A stretch of DNA of 34,901 bases from assembly GCA_009840965.1 (NCBI GenBank), contig VXMT01000226.1, forward strand, positions 1,930 through 36,830. The letters run 5' to 3'. Shown in pieces: positions 26,170-34,901 of the stretch. The position numbers and the translations under genes are program-made. The notes under the pieces were generated by a model that saw nothing but the letters and a program-made list of their open reading frames with translations, was not told where the DNA came from and made no database searches. Numbering within the stretch: the stretch's first letter is position 1; every line of letters starts with the position of its first letter. This stretch comes from Chloroflexota bacterium. Its GTDB lineage: Bacteria; Chloroflexota; Dehalococcoidia; UBA2979.

Positions 26170-27437
26170 TCGGGAGCGCTCGCCGGGTCACCCCGAGGCG
26201 CCCTCGCGGCGGGGAGGTCCGCCCAGGGCGGGCGGCGGATCAGCATCACCGCCGCCATGCCCGCGAACGTGCCGAACGCGAAGACGGTGAACGCCGTGTG
26301 GTAGCTGCCCGTCACGTCGAAGGACCAGCCCGCGAGCAGCGGGGCGGCCACGTTCATCGGCATCTGCAGCATCGAGACCAGCCCCCGCACCGTCGCGAAG
26401 CGGCGCGTCCCGAAGTAGTCGGCGATCACGGCCATCTGCAGCACCAGCCAGGCGGCGTGGCCGAAGCCGAAGCACAAGTAGTAGACGGGCAGCAACCAGA
26501 TCCGGTCCGGGCTCACGTTCGTGAACGCGAGGAACCCGACTCCCATGGCGGCGAACGAGAGCGTGAAGACGCGGCGACGCCCGAAGCGGTCGCCAACCCA
26601 GCCCGCGGAGACCCGCAGCACCAACTGACACGCGCCGTAGGCGCCGGTGATGATCGCCGCCGCGCGCAGCGAGAATCCAACGGCCTGGAGGTGCGGGACC
26701 AGGAAGATCGTCCAGATGATGAGCACTGCCACACCAAGCGCCGAAGCGACGGCCAGCAGGTAGAGCGCGGGTGTGCGCAGCGCCTCGCCCGCGCTCAGCC
26801 CGCCCTCGGAGATCGCGAGGCTGGACTGCGAACGCCGCTCGTCCGTCCCGTCGACCGTCATCCCGAGGTCCTCGGGGCGATCGCGCACGACCCACGCGCT
26901 GATCATGCCGGCGATGAAGATCGCGATCGCGCCGAGCGTGACGGTCGAGCGCCATCCGACCGACTCGACGAGGAGCGCGAGCACCGGCGCGGCGAACCAG
27001 GCGGCGGCGTTGCCGGCGTTCATCACGCCGGTGGCCCGGCCGCGCTTGGCCTCGAACCACTTCATGATCGCCGCGGGGAAGGCCGCGCCCGATCCGATGC
27101 TGAGGCCGAACGACATCACGAGGCTCGCCACGTAGTAATGCCAGAGCTCTTGCGACTGGGCGAACACCAGCATGCCTGCAGAGATGAAGACCGCCCCGGC
27201 GAAGGCCATCCGCCGCGCGCCGACGATGTCGATCACCATCCCGGTGAGCGGCGCCAGCAGCCCCTGCTCGAAGCTGCGCAGCGAGAACCCGAAGGCGATC
27301 GCCGAGACGCTCCAGCCAAGCTCGTCGCGGATCGGCTCGATGAAGATGCTCGCTCCGATCATGACGAAGCCGAGCACCAGGAAGTTGTTCGCCGACCCGG
27401 CGATGGCGATATACCAGCCGTAGAAAAGGCGCGGCAT
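26154..27437 (-). CDS. MFS transporter (monocarboxylate/oxalate-formate antiporter-like)
   Basis: 427 aa; FYGWYIAIAGSANNFLVLGFVMIGASIFIEPIRDELGWS. Confidence 0.88.
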   Translation of the reverse strand: MPRLFYGWYIAIAGSANNFLVLGFVMIGASIFIEPIRDELGWSVSAIAFGFSLRSFEQGLLAPLTGMVIDIVGARRMAFAGAVFISAGMLVFAQSQELWHYYVASLVMSFGLSIGSGAAFPAAIMKWFEAKRGRATGVMNAGNAAAWFAAPVLALLVESVGWRSTVTLGAIAIFIAGMISAWVVRDRPEDLGMTVDGTDERRSQSSLAISEGGLSAGEALRTPALYLLAVASALGVAVLIIWTIFLVPHLQAVGFSLRAAAIITGAYGACQLVLRVSAGWVGDRFGRRRVFTLSFAAMGVGFLAFTNVSPDRIWLLPVYYLCFGFGHAAWLVLQMAVIADYFGTRRFATVRGLVSMLQMPMNVAAPLLAGWSFDVTGSYHTAFTVFAFGTFAGMAAVMLIRRPPWADLPAARAPRGDPASAPESSDS

Positions 27438-27566
27438 CGACGCATCGTGCCACGCCGGACGCGCATCCGCCTCGTGCCTGAGCGCGCACGGCCCTAGAAT
27501 CAGGCCGCGGCGCTGGAGGCCGCCCCGGCTGACCGCCGCGGACTACGAAGTGGAGTACCGCATCCC

Positions 27567-29075
27567 GTGAGCGACCGCGACGGACCCGACGGCGCCGGCC
27601 CGGCCCCGCACCCCCTCGACGCGATGTTCCACCCTCGTGGCGTCGCCGTCGTCGGGGTGTCCACGCAACCCGGTCCGGACGGGCGCATGGGCGGGAACTT
27701 CCTCAACGCCCTGCTCGAGCTGGGCTACGACCGCGATCACGCCCTCTACGCCGTCAACCCGAAGATGAGCGAGGTGCGCGGCGTCGCCTGCTACCCCTCC
27801 GTCCTCGACATCCCGGACCCGCTCGACCATGTGATCTCGCAGATCCCGTCCGAGGGCGTGCAGGAGCTCGTCGAGCACTGCATCAAGCGCGGCGTGCGAT
27901 CGCTGCACTTCTTCACCGCGGGCCTCTCCGAGACCGGCGAGGAGGACCTGATCCAGCAGGAGCGCGAGCTGGTCGAGCGGGCTCGCGCCGCCGGGCTGCG
28001 GCTGATCGGCCCCAACTGCATGGGCCTCTACGCCCCCGGCCCCGGCCTCGCCTTCAACTCCGAATCGCCCAAGGAGGAGGGCAACGTCTTCCTGCTCTCG
28101 CAGTCGGGGGCGAACGCCACCGGGATCATCAACGGGCTGGGCGCGCGCGGCCTGCGCTTTTCCAAGGGCGTCTCCTACGGCAACGCCGCCGATCTCAAGT
28201 CCCATGACTTCCTCGACTACGCGCTGCACGACCCGCAGACCGAGCTGGTCGTCGCCTACATCGAGGGGCCACGCGACGGGCGGGCCTTCTTCGAGGCGAT
28301 GAAGGCCGTGGCTCGCGCGAAGCCGACGATCGTGCTCAAGGGCGGGATCACCCATGACGGCGCGCGCGCCGCGCGCTCGCACACCGGCTCGCTCGCCGGA
28401 TCGATCGATGTCTTCGACGCGCTCTGCCGGCAGGCCGGCGCGATGCGCGTGCGCACGCTCGACGACCTGCTCGACCTCGCCGTGGCGGCGACCACGGAGC
28501 TGCGCCACACGCGAGGGCGCAATGTCACGCTCGTCGGCGCCGGCGGCGGCTACGCGGTCCTCTCCTCGGATCAGATGGCGATGGAGGGCCTGTCCGTTCC
28601 GCCGCTGCCGGACGAGGTGCAGGACAGGCTGCACGAGTTCATCCCGATTGCCGGCACCAGCGTGCGCAACCCGGTCGACGCCAACTTCGGGCGCGACCAC
28701 CCGATGGACTTTCGCAGCGACACCGGCCTCACGCGCCGCGCCTTCGAACTGATCGCCGGCTCACCGACGACGGACCTGATCTTCACCACCGTCGGTACGC
28801 GCTGGCACCCGGGGCAGGACCACTCGCGCGACGCCAGGCGGCGGCAGCTGGAGCTGACCGCGGACGAACTCGACCGCATCGCGAAGGAGTACCACGTCCC
28901 GATCGCGCTGATCCTGCGCGAGGCCAACATCGAGGACGCCGGCCAGCCCGCCTACGAGCGTGGCGTTGGCGTCTTCCCGACCCTCGAGCGGGCGGCGCGC
29001 GCCGTGGCCACGCTGCTCGAGTGGCGCAGGCGGCGCGAGGGCCTGCCGGAGCTGTTCGAGCGCCCGGAGGCGTAA
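27567..29075 (+). CDS. CoA-binding / NDP-forming acyl-CoA synthetase alpha-like protein
   Basis: 502 aa; HPRGVAVVGVSTQPG, LIGPNCMGLY, VLKGGITHDGARAARSHTGSLAGS. Confidence 0.85.
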   Translation: MSDRDGPDGAGPAPHPLDAMFHPRGVAVVGVSTQPGPDGRMGGNFLNALLELGYDRDHALYAVNPKMSEVRGVACYPSVLDIPDPLDHVISQIPSEGVQELVEHCIKRGVRSLHFFTAGLSETGEEDLIQQERELVERARAAGLRLIGPNCMGLYAPGPGLAFNSESPKEEGNVFLLSQSGANATGIINGLGARGLRFSKGVSYGNAADLKSHDFLDYALHDPQTELVVAYIEGPRDGRAFFEAMKAVARAKPTIVLKGGITHDGARAARSHTGSLAGSIDVFDALCRQAGAMRVRTLDDLLDLAVAATTELRHTRGRNVTLVGAGGGYAVLSSDQMAMEGLSVPPLPDEVQDRLHEFIPIAGTSVRNPVDANFGRDHPMDFRSDTGLTRRAFELIAGSPTTDLIFTTVGTRWHPGQDHSRDARRRQLELTADELDRIAKEYHVPIALILREANIEDAGQPAYERGVGVFPTLERAARAVATLLEWRRRREGLPELFERPEA

Positions 29076-29869
29076 TGCCGAGGATCGACGTCGTCATGCA
29101 CGGCTCCGGCCTCAGTACCGACATCGGCGTCGTCGGCTTCTGCGCCGTCGTACTGATCGAGGGCGAGCAGCGCATCCTCTTCGACTCCGCGCACGTGGGG
29201 CGGCGGGTCTACCTCGAGGAGCAGCTCGCCGAGCGGGGGCTGACGACGCGCGACATCGACGCGCAGGTGATGAGCCACGCGCACTGGGACCACGTGCAGA
29301 ACGCCGACCTCTTCGACCACGCGCCGCTGCTCGCCCACCCCTCGGAGGTCGCGTACGCGCACCAGCCGCACCGCAACGACTGGGCGACGCCGCCCTGGAC
29401 GGGCGCGATCCTCGACCTGATGCGCATCGAGGAGGTGGCCGAGGGTTCGGATCTGATGCCCGGCTGTCGCGTGATCGAGCTGCCCGGGCACTCACCGGGC
29501 AGCATCGGGCTCGAGGTGGAGACGGACGACGGCCTCTGCCTGATCACCGGCGACGCGGTGCATCACGCGGGAGTCGCCGTGGCGGGTCAGAACCCGCTCG
29601 TCTTCTGGAACGCCGAGCAGGCGGACGCCTCGGTGCGTCGTGTCGCCGAGGCGAGCGAGCGCGACGGCGCGCTGATCTACCCGGGCCACGACCGGCCGTT
29701 TCGCCTGAGCGGCGGCGAGGTGGCCTACACGATCGAGGAGCGCATCACGATCCTCAACGCGGGCCCCGGCCGCCCCGGCCAGAGCTTCGACGAGTACGCC
29801 CCGCGCCGCGGCCAGTGGGTGATGCCGGGCATCGAGGAGCAGCGCCTGCCCGGCGAGGCGTCGGCGTAG
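29075..29869 (+). CDS. MBL-fold metallo-hydrolase
   Basis: VMSHAHWDHVQNADLF, ELPGHSPGSIGLEVETDDGLCLITGDAV, YPGHDRPF; TAATG overlap with upstream gene. Confidence 0.9.
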   Translation: MPRIDVVMHGSGLSTDIGVVGFCAVVLIEGEQRILFDSAHVGRRVYLEEQLAERGLTTRDIDAQVMSHAHWDHVQNADLFDHAPLLAHPSEVAYAHQPHRNDWATPPWTGAILDLMRIEEVAEGSDLMPGCRVIELPGHSPGSIGLEVETDDGLCLITGDAVHHAGVAVAGQNPLVFWNAEQADASVRRVAEASERDGALIYPGHDRPFRLSGGEVAYTIEERITILNAGPGRPGQSFDEYAPRRGQWVMPGIEEQRLPGEASA

Positions 29870-29881
29870 CACGCGTAGCAC
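29864..29881. repeat. Perfect 9-bp tandem duplication gcgtagcac x2 spanning the MBL stop codon
   Basis: gcgtagcacgcgtagcac read directly. Confidence 0.85.
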
Positions 29882-29898
29882 GACTGGAGGAGAACGAC

Positions 29899-30111
29899 AT
29901 GAGAACGAGAGAGGCCCGAAGTACAGTAGATGCTGCGGCTGCTGATGCTGAAAGAGCAATAGGTGTTGTACTTGACATGGCTTTCAGCGTGGATGAGTTC
30001 GAGAGCGAAGGTACCGCTGAGGTTGAGAAGAAGGCTCTGAGGGGCCACATAATGGAGAAGCTGCGCCACATCGAGAGAAGGGCAAAGGACGCGGCTGGCG
30101 TACTTGACTAG
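29899..30111 (+). CDS. Small (70 aa) helical charged hypothetical protein with atypical codon usage
   Basis: ggaggaga RBS upstream of ATG; MRTREARSTVDAAAADAERAIGVVLDMAFSVDEFESEGTAEVEKKALRGHIMEKLRHIERRAKDAAGVLD. Confidence 0.6.
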   Translation: MRTREARSTVDAAAADAERAIGVVLDMAFSVDEFESEGTAEVEKKALRGHIMEKLRHIERRAKDAAGVLD

Positions 30112-30177
30112 GTCTGGCTCCCAGTAGTCTGCAGAGTGACGATTGAGGTAGCCCGGCGCGGTGTACCCCAAGCCGGA

Positions 30178-31458
30178 CTACTCGACGACGCCGTCCGCGA
30201 AGAGCTCGGCGACCTCGTCGGTGCTGAAACCGCACTCGAGCAGCACCTCGGCCGTGTGCTCGCCCGTCGCGGGCGAGGGGCGCGCGGGGGTTGGCGGGGT
30301 CTCCGACATCTCGATCAGCGGGCCGGCGTGGAGCTGCGGACCGGTGATCGGGTGCTCCAGCTCCACGATCATCCCCGTCTCGCGGGCGTGGGGGATGTCC
30401 GCGATCTCCTCGGGCAGGTAGAACGGCGAGGTCGGCACGCCCGCCTCGTCGAAGATCTCGATCCACTCGGCCACGGTCTTCTCCGCGAGCTTCTCGCGCA
30501 TGAACTGCTGCCACTGCTCGACCAGCTCCCAGTTGTTCGGGTCGGCGGCGTCGAAGTCGGGCGAGTCGGAGCGCTCCTCGTGCATGTCGAACAGGTCGCG
30601 CACGATGCCGCGCGTCTGCCGGGTGAGCGCGCCGAGGACGAGCGGGCCGTCCTTGGCGTTGTAGGCGCCGTAGTAGATGCGCCCGGAGGCGCGCAGTCGA
30701 AAGTGGTCCTTGCGCAGCTCGACCACCTCGGTCCACGGCGCGCCGCGCTCGCGCGCCTCGGCGATGTTCGCGCGAATCACGTCGGCGACGCTGGCGTCGG
30801 TCACCGGCTCACGCATCACCGTGTAGCCCTGCAGGAAGATCGAGGAGCGCAGCAGCGAGGCGCCGATGTACTGGCCCTGGCCCGTCCGCTCGCGGTGGAA
30901 GAGCGCCGCGCAGACGCCCATCGCGCCCGCGATCGCCGTCGAGTAGTCCGCGAGCGGCGTCGCGCCGATGATGATCGGCGCACCGTGCTCGTCGCTCTGG
31001 CCGTCGCCGCCCGAGATGCCGGAGTAGGCGCGGATCACGCCGTCGTTGCCGCCCTGCTGGGCCTCCGGGCCCGTCGTGCCGAAGCCCGTCGCCTCGAGGT
31101 AGATGAGGTCCTCGCGCAGCTTGCGCAGCGTCTCGTAGTCGATCCCCAGCCGCTGCACGACGCCCGGGCGGTAGTTCGTGACCACGACGTCCATGTGGGG
31201 GATCAGGCGGTAGGCCGTCTGGAGGCCCTTCGGGTTGTGCAGGTCGAGCACGATGCCGCGCTTGCCGCGGTTGTAGCTCTGGAAGGCCTTGCTCTCGCCG
31301 GGCACGACGGAGCCCGAGGCGCGCAGCGGCTCGCCGCCGGGCTGCTCGACCTTGACCACGTCCGCTCCGAGGTCGGAGAGGCTGATGCCGACCACGGGCC
31401 CGGCGATGATCTGCGAGAACTCGAGCACGCGGATGCCGTCGAGCGCGCCGCCGCTCAT
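30178..31458 (-). CDS. CaiB/BaiF family (class III) CoA transferase
   Basis: MSGGALDGIRVLEFSQIIAGPVVGISLSDLGADVVKVEQPGGEPLR; NRGKRGIVLDLHNPKG; TNYRPGVVQRLGIDY. Confidence 0.92.
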   Translation of the reverse strand: MSGGALDGIRVLEFSQIIAGPVVGISLSDLGADVVKVEQPGGEPLRASGSVVPGESKAFQSYNRGKRGIVLDLHNPKGLQTAYRLIPHMDVVVTNYRPGVVQRLGIDYETLRKLREDLIYLEATGFGTTGPEAQQGGNDGVIRAYSGISGGDGQSDEHGAPIIIGATPLADYSTAIAGAMGVCAALFHRERTGQGQYIGASLLRSSIFLQGYTVMREPVTDASVADVIRANIAEARERGAPWTEVVELRKDHFRLRASGRIYYGAYNAKDGPLVLGALTRQTRGIVRDLFDMHEERSDSPDFDAADPNNWELVEQWQQFMREKLAEKTVAEWIEIFDEAGVPTSPFYLPEEIADIPHARETGMIVELEHPITGPQLHAGPLIEMSETPPTPARPSPATGEHTAEVLLECGFSTDEVAELFADGVVE

Positions 31459-31563
31459 CGCGGCCCCCTCCCGTACGCGGGCATTATGCGACAGCCACGC
31501 CTGGCGCACCTCTGCACTGTGCGACAGGGCGCGCCAGCGCTCGACACGGGCGGATTGACCCGC

Positions 31564-32331
31564 TCAGCGGGCGGTGTAGCCGCCGTCGACCGGCAGCGCC
31601 ACGCCGGTCAGGAACGAGGACTCGTCGCTCGCGAGGAACGTGGCGGCGGCGGCGATCTCCTCCGGCTTCCCGAGTCGGCCGATCGGATGCAGCCCGACGA
31701 GCCGCGCAACGTCCTCGGGCGTCTCGCGGATCGAGGCCGTCATTGGCGTCTCGATGTAGCCGGGGCAGATCGCGTTGACGCGCACGCCGAGGCGGCCGTA
31801 GCGGACCGCGAAGCTGCGCGTCAGGCCGACCACGCCGTGCTTGCTGGCGACGTAGGCGCCAGCGGCGGGCGGGCCCTCGACGCCCTGGTCCTCGCGCGGC
31901 ACCGAGGCGACAAGCCCGAGGATCGAGGCGGTGTTGATGATCGAGCCGCCGCCGCGCTCGGCCAGCAGCCGCGCTCCGTGCAGCAGCCCGTAGTAGACAC
32001 CACTGAGGTTGACGCCGAGCGTCGCCTCCCAGTCGCCGCCCCCGCCAACGCCGGCGTTGTTGAAGAGCACGTCGAGCGTCCCGAACTCGGCCACGGATCG
32101 TGCGAGCGCGTCTTGCACCTCTTCCTCGGCGGTCACGTCGAGCCGGATCGCCAGGCTCGAGCCGCCGGATTCGGCGATGCGCGCGGCCGTGTCCTCCACG
32201 CCGTCGCCGTCGAGGTCGGCGCAGGCGACCGCGGCGCCCTCGGCGGCGAAGCGCAATGCCGTCGCGCGGCCGATGCCAGACGCCGCGCCGGTGATCAGCG
32301 CCGCCTTGCCCTCGAGCGTGCCTTCGCTCAT
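31564..32331 (-). CDS. SDR family oxidoreductase
   Basis: AALITGAASGIGRATALRFA, LFNNAGVGGGG, YVASKHGVVGLTRSFAV, VNAICPGYIETPM. Confidence 0.93.
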   Translation of the reverse strand: MSEGTLEGKAALITGAASGIGRATALRFAAEGAAVACADLDGDGVEDTAARIAESGGSSLAIRLDVTAEEEVQDALARSVAEFGTLDVLFNNAGVGGGGDWEATLGVNLSGVYYGLLHGARLLAERGGGSIINTASILGLVASVPREDQGVEGPPAAGAYVASKHGVVGLTRSFAVRYGRLGVRVNAICPGYIETPMTASIRETPEDVARLVGLHPIGRLGKPEEIAAAATFLASDESSFLTGVALPVDGGYTAR

Positions 32332-32945
32332 TGCTCCCACCTGTCGTAGCGCACCGTCTCCTCGACGGGGAGGCGCGTGACGGGGCCGAAGTTACCCATC
32401 GGGTAGCCGACCGGGATCAGCACGTACGGCTCGACGGTGTCCGGCACGCCGAGTACCTCGCGCACGGCGGGCTTGTCGACGAGCCCCAACGTGGTCGCGG
32501 TGGCGCCGAGGCCGAGCGCGCGCGCCGCGAGCAGCGCGTTCTGCACGGCCGGCCAGACCGAGCCGCCCGCACCGGCGCGCGCGGCGTCGTCGGCGGGCGC
32601 CTCCAGCCACTGGTGGCAGGCGAGGATCAGCGCGGGCACCTCGCCCATGTGCTCGGCCTGCCAGAGCACGGCGTCGAGCATCCGCTGCCGCTTCGCCGGA
32701 TCGTGGTGAGGCACGTCGACACGCCGGGTGTCGACGTAGTTGAGGACGCTCTTCCTGTTCAGTTCAGCGAGGCGGGTGCGCTGCTCCGGATCGCGCACGA
32801 TGATCCAGCGCACGCCCTGCATGTTGGAGCCGGTCGGGGCCTGGTTGCCGGCCTCGCAGATGCGCAGCAGCAGCTCCTCGGGGACGGGGTCGGGCTTGAG
32901 GCGACGCATCGAGCGGCAGTGGTAGATCACGTCGAAGATGCCCAT
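32328..32945 (-). CDS. Nitroreductase family protein
   Basis: MGIFDVIYHCRSMRRLKPDPVPEELLLRICEAGNQAPTGSNMQGVRWIIV; stop overlaps SDR start (ATGA). Confidence 0.88.
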   Translation of the reverse strand: MGIFDVIYHCRSMRRLKPDPVPEELLLRICEAGNQAPTGSNMQGVRWIIVRDPEQRTRLAELNRKSVLNYVDTRRVDVPHHDPAKRQRMLDAVLWQAEHMGEVPALILACHQWLEAPADDAARAGAGGSVWPAVQNALLAARALGLGATATTLGLVDKPAVREVLGVPDTVEPYVLIPVGYPMGNFGPVTRLPVEETVRYDRWEQ

Positions 32946-33061
32946 CTGCTCACTCAACGCGCTGCTCCCTCTCACGATCCGCAAAGACTCTCGGGCTCGT
33001 GGCCGTATGCTATCAGGCGGCCCGCGCAGGCACGGGCGTACGCGAGGGGAGCACAGGCTCG

Positions 33062-34693
33062 ATGAAGGTCGACGACGCGATCGCGGAAATCCTCAAGCGC
33101 GAGGGGGTCGAGTTCATCACCGCCTACCCCGTGAACCCGCTCATCGAGGCGGCGGCGAAGGTCGACATCCGCACGATCATCGTGCGCCAGGAGCGGACCG
33201 GCATCCACATCGCCGACGGCTACAGCCGCATCAACTCCGGCAACAAGATCGGCGTCTTCGCCTCGCAGGCCGGGCCGGGCACGGAGAACTCCTTCGGCGG
33301 CCTCGCGCAGGCCTACGGCGACTCCGCGCCGATCGTCGTGCTGCCCGGCGGCTACCCGCGAGGCGTGACGAACGTGCCCCCGCACTTCAGCGCCCTCGTC
33401 AACTTCCAGCACGTCGGGAAGTCGGTCGAGCAGGTCACGGTGCCGGGCGCGGTGGCCCCCGCGCTGCGGCGCGCCTTCAACGCCGCTCGCAACGGCCGCC
33501 CGAGGCCCGCGATCGTCGAGATCCCCGGCGACCTCTTCGGCGAGGACGTCGGCGAGCTCGACTACCGGCCCGTCGTCTCCGCGCGCTCCGCGCCCGACCC
33601 GCAGGCGGTCGACGAGGCGGCGCAGGTGCTCTTCGACGCGGAGCGCCCGCTGATCTACGCCGGGCAGGGCGTCCACTACGCCGAAGCCTGGCCCGAGTTG
33701 CGCGAGCTTGCGGAGCTCCTCGAGGCGCCCGTCACCACGAGCCTGCAAGGCAAGAGCGCCTTCCCCGAGGATCACCGGCTCTCGCTCGGCTCCGGCGGGC
33801 GCTCGCTGACCGGCGAGTTGCACCACTTCCTCCAGCAGGCCGACGTGATCTTCGGCATCGGCTGCTCCTTCGCGGCGACCAACTACGGCATCCAATTCCC
33901 CGCCGGCCGCACCGTGATCCACGCCACGCTCGACCCCGCGGACCTCAACAACACCGTCGAGGTCCAGCACGCCCTCGTCGGCGACGCGAAGCTCACCCTG
34001 CAGGCCGTCATCGAGGCCGTGCGCGAGCGGGTCGGCAGCGGCGGACGCGGGCGCGCCGACGCGGTGGCGGCGGAGATCGAGGAGCACCACTCCGCGTGGA
34101 TGCAGCAGTGGCAGCCGTTCCTCGACGACGAGAGCGTCCCGCTCTCGCCGTACCGTGTGATCCGCGACCTGCTCGCGACGGTCGACGGGAAGAACACGAT
34201 CATCACCCACGACGCGGGCAGCCCGCGCGACCAGCTCTCGCCGTTCTGGCGCTCGACCGAGCCGCTCAGCTACATCGGCTGGGGCAAGACGACGCAGCTC
34301 GGCTACGGCCTCGGGCTGGCGATGGGTGCGAAGATCGCGCGGCCGGAGAAGCTCTGCATCAACGTCTGGGGCGATGCCGCGATCGGCATGACCGGCATGG
34401 ACTTCGAGACCGCCGTGCGCGAGCGCATCCCCATCCTCTCGGTGCTGTTCAACAACTTCTCGATGGCGATCGAGATCCCGGTCATGCCGGTCTCGCAGGA
34501 GAAGTACAACTCGACCGACATCTCCGGGCACTACGCGGACTTCGCGACCGCCCTCGGCGGCTACGGTGAGCGCGTCGAGCAGCCGGGCGACATCATCCCG
34601 GCGATCAAGCGCGGCATCGAGGCTACCGAGGCGGGCAGGCCGGCGCTGCTCGAGTTCATCACGCAGCAGAGCTACACCTACTCGCGCTTCTAG
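33062..34693 (+). CDS. Thiamine pyrophosphate-requiring enzyme (acetolactate synthase-like)
   Basis: 543 aa; RQERTGIHIADGYSRINSGNKIGVFASQAGPGTENSFGGLAQAY; C-terminal NVWGDAAIGMTGMDFETAVRERIPILSVLFNNF. Confidence 0.9.
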   Translation: MKVDDAIAEILKREGVEFITAYPVNPLIEAAAKVDIRTIIVRQERTGIHIADGYSRINSGNKIGVFASQAGPGTENSFGGLAQAYGDSAPIVVLPGGYPRGVTNVPPHFSALVNFQHVGKSVEQVTVPGAVAPALRRAFNAARNGRPRPAIVEIPGDLFGEDVGELDYRPVVSARSAPDPQAVDEAAQVLFDAERPLIYAGQGVHYAEAWPELRELAELLEAPVTTSLQGKSAFPEDHRLSLGSGGRSLTGELHHFLQQADVIFGIGCSFAATNYGIQFPAGRTVIHATLDPADLNNTVEVQHALVGDAKLTLQAVIEAVRERVGSGGRGRADAVAAEIEEHHSAWMQQWQPFLDDESVPLSPYRVIRDLLATVDGKNTIITHDAGSPRDQLSPFWRSTEPLSYIGWGKTTQLGYGLGLAMGAKIARPEKLCINVWGDAAIGMTGMDFETAVRERIPILSVLFNNFSMAIEIPVMPVSQEKYNSTDISGHYADFATALGGYGERVEQPGDIIPAIKRGIEATEAGRPALLEFITQQSYTYSRF

Positions 34694-34770
34694 CGACCTT
34701 TGCGGCGGGGCAGCGAGCGATCCTCTCCGGTCCCCTCTCCCCGAGGGAGAGGGTGAGGGAGCCAGATCGG
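34691..34770. repeat. Dispersed palindromic (REP-like) repeat, copy 2
   Basis: tagcgacctttgcg...ggcagcgagcg...ccggtcccctctccccgagggagagggtgagggagccagatcgg; matches the 12583 copy. Confidence 0.75.
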
Positions 34771-34781
34771 TCTCTTCCGTC

Positions 34782-34801
34782 ATTCCGGCGAAAGCCGGAA
34801 T
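34782..34801. repeat. Short palindromic repeat attccggc-gaaa-gccggaat
   Basis: Perfect 8-bp stem with GAAA loop, in the cgtcATTCCGGCGAAAGCCGGAATccagg context typical of dispersed intergenic repeats. Confidence 0.7.
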
Positions 34802-34901
34802 CCAGGGTCGTCGGCGGTGCTGTCGCCTCGATATGGAGATATTAAAAATCTACCCACCCACCAGACAACAGGCAAAGAAGGTTTCCCGGAGGATGGTGGA
34901 A

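Noticed and set aside
29725-30171. 148-aa minus-strand ORF overlapping the small foreign gene
   Set aside because: Overlaps the MBL gene end and the 70-aa plus-strand ORF that has a good RBS; composition (Ser/Tyr/Cys/Leu mix) does not suggest a real protein.
30112-30177. tRNA fragment downstream of the 70-aa ORF
   Set aside because: ggctcccagtagtctgcagagtgacgattg... has no consistent acceptor/T-arm pairing or GTTCRA motif.
30136-32349. 737-aa plus-strand ORF
   Set aside because: Antisense shadow of the CaiB transferase and SDR genes, both strongly supported by family motifs.
1-34901. CRISPR arrays, tRNA or rRNA genes
   Set aside because: No regularly spaced direct repeats, no tRNA T-arm/cloverleaf signature and no rRNA-like sequence noticed on either strand; short ncRNAs cannot be excluded by eye.

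Overview
GC-rich bacterial window with about 25 protein-coding genes and no rRNA, tRNA, CRISPR array or recognisable transposase/integrase. Most genes look like acyl-CoA or xenobiotic catabolism: three crotonase-fold paralogues, two CaiB-type CoA transferases, two acyl-CoA dehydrogenases, a BKACE/DUF849 enzyme, a phosphotriesterase-family hydrolase, a CocE/NonD hydrolase, a molybdenum hydroxylase large subunit, an LLM flavin oxidoreductase, an amidase, two MFS transporters, an NDP-forming acyl-CoA synthetase alpha-like protein and a TPP enzyme. There is also a compact nickel-SOD locus (sodN, sodX, exonuclease III). The style is reminiscent of Chloroflexota/Dehalococcoidia, but taxonomy cannot be established from this window. 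The observations most worth checking are: (1) a roughly 1.1 kb, lower-GC NYN-nuclease cargo bracketed by two diverged copies of the CocE 3' end, as if an integrase-less element had replaced the gene's tail; (2) crotonase paralogues in which the canonical catalytic glutamates are replaced; (3) a 70-aa ORF with strongly foreign codon usage; (4) a secreted HEYFH metalloprotease with duplicated N-terminal modules; (5) a dispersed REP/REPIN-like repeat that begins exactly at two unrelated stop codons. All functional calls come from reading motifs in the translated ORFs; no database search was run.
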